Assembly: GCF_000614545.1 (NCBI RefSeq)
Contig: NZ_BAKW01000016.1
Location: 23,762-87,761 of the forward strand
Direction of reading: 5' to 3'
Length of the DNA stretch: 64,000 nucleotides
Origin: Asaia platycodi JCM 25414
Lineage (GTDB): Bacteria; Pseudomonadota; Alphaproteobacteria; Acetobacterales; Acetobacteraceae
Shown here: one piece after another, positions 59,540 to 64,000 of the stretch
Position numbering within the stretch: the first letter of the stretch is position 1
How the letters are laid out: every line of letters starts with the position of its first letter
Notes under the pieces: model-generated
Told to the model about the DNA's origin: nothing
Seen by the model: the letters and a program-made list of their open reading frames with translations, nothing else
Databases searched by the model: none
Made by a program: the position numbers and the translations under genes

Positions 59540-61919
59540 TTACGCCTTGCGAGAGGCATCGAGCGCCGTGCGTTGCGAGCGCCACCGATTGAGCAAGAGC
59601 GAATTTGTCACCACCGACACGGAGCTGAGTGCCATTGCGCCTCCCGCAATCGCGGGGCTGAGAAAGCCGCAGGCCGCCAGAGGAATGGCAGCCAGATTAT
59701 AGCCGAAAGCAAAGCCGAGATTCTGCTTTATCTTTCTCACCGTTGCTCTTGAGAGCGAGAGTGCATCCTGTATGGCACGCAGATCGGCGGTCATCAGGAC
59801 CAGATCGGCTGTCTCAAGCGCTGCGGCTGAGCCCGATCCGATAGCGATACTGATATCGGCTGCGGCCAGTGCCGGAGCATCGTTGATACCGTCGCCCGTC
59901 ATGCCGATTATCTGCCCCGGTCCGCGCAGGGCCTCAATGGCAGAAACCTTGCCTTCCGGCCTGAGTGCCGCAGAGACCTGATCGATACCCACCTCGGACG
60001 CAATCGCCTCGGCCATGATCTGGCTGTCTCCCGTCAACATGACGGAGCGGATATTACATGCGTGAAGCCAGCTTATGATCGCAGCGGCTTCCGGACGTAT
60101 CCGGTCGGTCAGGGTGACTACGCCAAGACAGAGGTCGTTACGCGCGACGAAAGCCTGTGTAGCCGCAGAAACACGCGCACTGATACTCGCAACATCGATC
60201 TGTTCCGAACAAAGATATTCTCGCGTACCGATCAGATAGCGCGCCTCTCCCTGCCAGGCTTCCAACCCTTTTCCCGGCACGGCACGGAAGCGCTCGAAAA
60301 TCATATCATGCGCGACGCCCCTCGCCCTGGCCTCGCCGACGATCGCCCGCCCAAGAGGATGTTCGGAGTTCACCTCAAGGGCGGCAGCAAGCCCGAGAAG
60401 GGCATCAGTCGTCATGCCAGCGGCTGGCAAAACATCATGAACGCTGGGTTCTCCCAGCGTTATGGTGCCCGTCTTGTCAAAAGCCAGTACCGTCAGACGG
60501 CAGGCTCTCTCCAATGCCTCGGCGTTACGGAAAAGAATTCCAGCCGAGGCCGCTTTTCCGGTACCAACCATAAGAGCTGTGGGGGTCGCAAGACCCAGAG
60601 AACAAGGGCAGGCAATGACGAGAACGGAGATGGCAGAGACAAGACTCCAACTTGCACTTCCGGTCACCGCCCAGCCAATGAAAAAGGTCAGCAAAGCAAT
60701 CGCGATGATCGCGGGCACAAAGACCGCCGACACCCGGTCGGCCAATCGCTGTATCGGCGCTTTGGAGCCCTGGGCCCGGGATACGAGAGCCACGATGCGG
60801 GCAAGCGCCGTATCAGCGCCGAGTGACGTTGCGCGCGCGCGCAGGACCCCTGTCGTATTCAGCGTACCTGCATAAATCGTATCGCCGCTTCGACGCAGAA
60901 CCGGGTTCGCCTCACCTGTCAGCATCGATTCATTGATTTCGGTTTCACCATCGATGACCTCGCCATCGACCGGCACGACCTCGCCGGGACGCAGCAGAAA
61001 CACGTCCCCCAGCCGCAGGGCGGCGACCGGACAGGTGACAATTCCTTCTCCCTCTACCCGATTTGCGGTTTCGGGTTTGAGAGTGAGCAAAGCCTCCAGC
61101 CTGCGGCTGCTCTATGGCGCGCGCGCGCTCGAGCAGCCGCCCGAGGGAGACCAGCAGGATCACGAAAGCACTCGCCTCGAAGTAGACTGGCAAATCAATG
61201 GCGAAAACGGTGACGATCAGACTGAACCCGTAGGCAATGCTCGTGCCCAGACAAACCAGCACGTTCATATTGGCAGTGCCCGTGCGCAGAGCATGCCAGG
61301 CACTGCGATAGAAATGACGGGCGGAATAGATCTGCACAACCGAAGCGCTGATGACTTGCAGCCAGAGAGGGATCAGGTCGTGCCACCCAAACGCCATGCC
61401 GGTCATCTCGGCAAGGAAGGGCAGGCAGAACAATGCCGTAATCAGCACATCGACGAGGGCGCGGCGCTGCTCCGATGCGTCTTTATGGGGCGGCGCCTGC
61501 TCCTGCATAGGGGTCGCTGAAAAACCGGCTTTTTCGATCGTCCGTATCAGAGCGGTTTCGTCGGCGGAGCCAACGATGGTCTGTATGTGTGCCTGCTCGG
61601 TCGCGAGATTGACCGATGCCGTGACACCGGGAAGGCGATTGAGAATTTTCTCGATGCGCGCCGAGCAGGCCGCGCAGCTCATGCCAGATACAGAGAGCGC
61701 TATCTCGCGATGCGCGAGCCCAAACCCGGTTTTTTCGACCAGTTTCTCGATGGCAGAGAGATCAGGCGCGCCCTCCCCGCGCGTGATGACGGCGCGCGAA
61801 GAGGCAAAATTGACAGCGGCTTCCAGACCCGCCTGACGGTTGAGCAGTTTTTCGAGCCGCGCCGCGCAGGCAGCACAACTCATACCCGTCACTTCAAGAT
61901 CGAGAGTCTGGACAGACAT
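59540..61919 (-). pseudogene. copA: Copper-exporting P1B-type ATPase CopA (frame broken)
   Basis: Copper efflux pump. Two N-terminal HMA domains with GMSCAACAARLEK and GMSCAACSARIEK are followed by membrane helices, the TGEANPV loop, the ion-binding CPC in IACPCSLGLATP, the phosphorylation motif DKTGTIT, SEHPLG, GDGINDAP and the closing YN and MSS-like helices (FGYNLAAIPLA, ALSSVSVVTNS). The frame changes between about 61135 and 61095, inside a GCGCGCGC tract and before LEALLTLKPETANRV. Two single-base losses fit. The restored length is about 790 residues. It is downstream of copZ. Confidence 0.9.
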
Positions 61920-61957
61920 GCACTGAAGCCCCGGTTTACGTCAGGCAGGAAGCAAAT

Positions 61958-61987
61958 CTGCATTTCGGGCATGGCGCCCGTATGCAG
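61958..61987 (-). other. Intercistronic hairpin between copZ and copA
   Basis: CTGCAT and ATGCAG arms enclose a GC-rich inner stem (CGGGC and GCCCG) in the 86-base gap between copZ and copA. There is no T run. It could lower copA expression relative to copZ or stabilise the upstream message. Confidence 0.45.
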
Positions 61988-62005
61988 ACCAACAAGAGCG
62001 AAGAG

Positions 62006-62221
62006 TCAGGCTCGAACCACGTCAAAGCCACTTTCCTCGATAACCGTCTCGATAACGCTTTTCGGCACAGGCTGGGCGCCCAGGGTGACGTCAACCATTC
62101 CGGTCTCATGACTGGCCCTGACCGCCTCGACACCGGGAACTTCTGTCAGGTTCTTTTCGAGTTTGCTTGAGCACCCGCCGCAGGACATGCCTTCGACCCT
62201 GAAATGCAGTGTGTCACTCAT
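62006..62221 (-). CDS. copZ: Copper chaperone, heavy-metal-associated domain
   Basis: A 71-residue single-domain protein with the metal-binding GMSCGGCSSKLEK loop (CxxC) and a complete ferredoxin-like fold pattern. It should carry Cu(I) to CopA, whose gene follows on the same strand. Confidence 0.9.
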   Translation of the reverse strand: MSDTLHFRVEGMSCGGCSSKLEKNLTEVPGVEAVRASHETGMVDVTLGAQPVPKSVIETVIEESGFDVVRA

Positions 62222-62320
62222 GATGTTTTCCTCAGCTTCGCCACCAGAACCTTTAGTTAGGCATCAAACCCGTTGCAATCAACTCGCAGCTCTGAGAGAC
62301 TGGCGCAGCTCCACTGCGAT

Positions 62321-62713
62321 ATGAGGCTTATGCTCCGTCCGCGCCGTCCTTTCTGGATCGTCCTTGTGATGACCTTCTTTCTTGTTCTGCGCGGCGTCAC
62401 GCCCGTTCAGGCGAGCGAGACTGACTGCGCGCCCATGGTGTCAGTGCTCCAGGCGCAGATGGCCTCGTCGCAGACCGGGTGCAACGCGCATCATGACGCG
62501 CCGGTGCCTCATCACGGTCATGGCCATGGTTGTGGGAGCTGCCTCCCCAGCCCCTCCTGTCTTTCCAGCTTCGATGCGCCCGTCAGTGTAGCGCTTTCAA
62601 CTCCGGGATTGAGCGATGTGGCCCGTTTTGAGGCCGCCCCTCTCCCTGCCCTCGCTGAGCGCAGAACACCACCCGATCTGAGACCGCCGAGAACAGTTTT
62701 CCTGACGCTCTGA
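62321..62713 (+). CDS. Small His/Cys-rich exported protein of the copper island
   Basis: About 130 residues from ATG 62321. A hydrophobic signal (WIVLVMTFFLVLRGVTPVQA) precedes a metal-binding-looking stretch, CNAHHDAPVPHHGHGHGCGSC, and a Pro-rich tail. It is divergent from copZ and just upstream of the multicopper oxidase gene. A periplasmic copper-binding role is inferred; no family is recognised with certainty. Confidence 0.65.
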   Translation: MRLMLRPRRPFWIVLVMTFFLVLRGVTPVQASETDCAPMVSVLQAQMASSQTGCNAHHDAPVPHHGHGHGCGSCLPSPSCLSSFDAPVSVALSTPGLSDVARFEAAPLPALAERRTPPDLRPPRTVFLTL

Positions 62714-62779
62714 CTCCGTTATGGCCCCGGCGCCGTCGCGCCCTGCCATCTCTTGTCTCGTTCGTTCAGGTCCTGTTTC

Positions 62780-64000
62780 ATGATCACTCGTCCCCGTTCC
62801 GGGGCTGGTCTTTCTCGTCGGCATTTTGTCACGGGGCTCACCGGTCTTGGCCTTGCCGCCTGTGCAAAAGCAACCCCCGACGCGCCTCTCTCGGCTGATG
62901 GCGAGGCGTCTGCGATACCGCTCTCCTCCGCATCCCGTTATGCACTCACAATCGATACGTCCCCTTGGGCGATAGGCTCACGCGTTGGCCGCAGCTTCAC
63001 GGTCAATGGCAGCGTGCCAGCGCCCACGCTGCGCTGGCGCGAGGGCGATGAGATGACGCTTGATGTGATCAACCGCCTCAATGAGCCAACGTCGATCCAC
63101 TGGCATGGCATCAGGCTCCCGGCCAATATGGACGGTGTGCCGGGCGTGAGCTTTGCTGGCGTGCCTGCGAAAGGGCGCTTCACCTATCGATTCCCGGTGA
63201 AGCAGTCAGGCACCTATTGGTATCACAGCCATTCAGGCATGCAGGAGGCTCAGGGATTATTCGGTGCGCTGGTGATCGACCCCATGGGGGCGCCTGTCCA
63301 TCAATACGACCGCGACTATGTGATGGTGCTCTCTGACTGGAGTGACGTCGCACCGCATGACATCATCAGCAATCTGAAACAGCAGGACGATTATTATAAT
63401 TTCCGCCAGCGTACCGTTGCGTCGCTTTTTCATGAAGCGCGGGAAAACGGGCTGGGCAGCGCCATCGATAATCGCCTGATGTGGTCCCACATGCGCATGG
63501 CGGCCACGGACATCGCCGATGTCAGCGGGGTGATCTACACCTATCTGATCAACGGACAATCGCCCGACGCAAACTGGACCGGCGTGTTTGCGCCGGGCGA
63601 GCGCATTCGTCTGCGGGTGATCAATGCTTCGGCCATGACGCTGTTCGATTTCCGCATTCCTGGCCTTTCTTTTTCAGTCATCTCCGCCGACGGTCAGGAT
63701 GTTGAGCCGGTTTCGGTAGAGGAATTCCGCATTGCTCCCGCGGAGACCTATGACGTGATCGTCCAGCCTGAAGACGGGCGCGCCTGGACCATTTTCGTCC
63801 AGTCTGAAGATCGCACCGGCTTTGCGCGCGGCACCCTTGCCCCTCGAAAAGGTATGGCGGGCCCGATTCCGCCAATGGACCACGCCCTGTGCGCAGCATG
63901 GTGGATATGGGTATGGGTCGTATGGACGCGCATGCTGGCATGAGCGGCATGAGCGGCATGAGCGGCATGAGCGGCATGAGCGGCATGAGCGGCATGAGCG
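62780..64000 (+). CDS. Copper resistance multicopper oxidase, PcoA/CopA type, 3' partial (frameshifted)
   Basis: Tat-exported oxidase (SRRHFVTGLTGLGLAAC, twin Arg; the LAAC could also be a lipobox). The first cupredoxin domain has copper ligands in IHWHGIRLPANMDGVPG and YWYHSHSGMQEAQGLFG. The second domain is present to about residue 365. As sequenced it stops at 63943, but one lost C near 63882 restores PMDPRPVRSMVDMGMGRMDAH and continues into a (Met-Ser-Gly)n tract that leaves the window. The third domain with the remaining ligands lies outside. It protects the periplasm from Cu(I). Confidence 0.88.
63937..64000 (+). repeat. Tandem 9-bp repeat coding Met-Ser-Gly
   Basis: GGCATGAGC is repeated exactly about seven times up to the window edge with no base variation. 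In the restored frame of the multicopper oxidase it codes a Met-rich (MSG)n tract. Confidence 0.92.

Noticed and set aside
62222..62320. Search for a CueR/MerR-type operator between copZ and the small exported protein gene
   Set aside because: No clear ACCTTCC-like dyad with 19-20 base spacing was seen.

Overview
The window looks like chromosomal DNA from an acetic acid bacterium (Acetobacteraceae, Alphaproteobacteria). The evidence is a fused cellulose synthase bcsAB followed by bcsC and the AAB-type bcsD, a GH8 cellulase, a PhyR/NepR/EcfG general stress module, a TrcR (DUF1013) gene and a Hint_2 protein. It resembles cellulose- and pigment-producing genera such as Asaia, but the genus is an inference. 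No tRNA, rRNA or CRISPR array was seen.

Layout. 1-12 kb is gene-poor and decayed: a partial SDR gene, a sulfonate-type ABC transporter whose binding-protein gene faces its permease/ATPase genes tail to tail, a fragment of an IS5-family transposase, a Hint-domain protein, an Rrf2-cupin-epimerase operon and a membrane metallophosphoesterase. 11.8-22.9 kb (minus strand) is a cellulose operon in the order bcsZ, a small Pro-rich gene, bcsQ, bcsAB, bcsC, bcsD. 23.4-27.8 kb is the general stress response locus: HWE/HisKA_2 kinase, NepR, two EcfG-like sigma factors and divergent PhyR. 27.8-46.8 kb is housekeeping: uup, a Gfo/Idh oxidoreductase, secD-secF, mscL, rpmE, hsp20, trcR, ydcH-purE-purK, two RadC-family genes around a HAD phosphatase, uvrD/pcrA-prmA-GNAT, an aminopeptidase P and an NAD-type isocitrate dehydrogenase.

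47.4-55.7 kb holds an iron-type alcohol dehydrogenase and then a pigment operon: aldehyde dehydrogenase, CrtN-family amine oxidase, a second CrtN/CrtP-family oxidase fused to a PlsC-like acyltransferase, a CrtQ-like glycosyltransferase and a secreted DUF2141 protein. Together these match a route from a C30 carotenoid to an aldehyde, an acid, a glycoside and an acyl ester, as in staphyloxanthin-like pigments. 55.8-64 kb holds a TonB-dependent receptor, a small membrane protein, and a copper island (copA P-type ATPase, copZ, a His/Cys-rich small protein and a Tat multicopper oxidase whose Met-rich repeats run off the window).

A pervasive property: about 17 otherwise normal genes, several normally essential, carry frameshifts. 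Nearly all are explained by loss of one base in a short run, mostly G or C. I read this mainly as consensus sequencing error, not real gene decay. Genes broken this way are typed as pseudogene, with the intact reading described in each entry.
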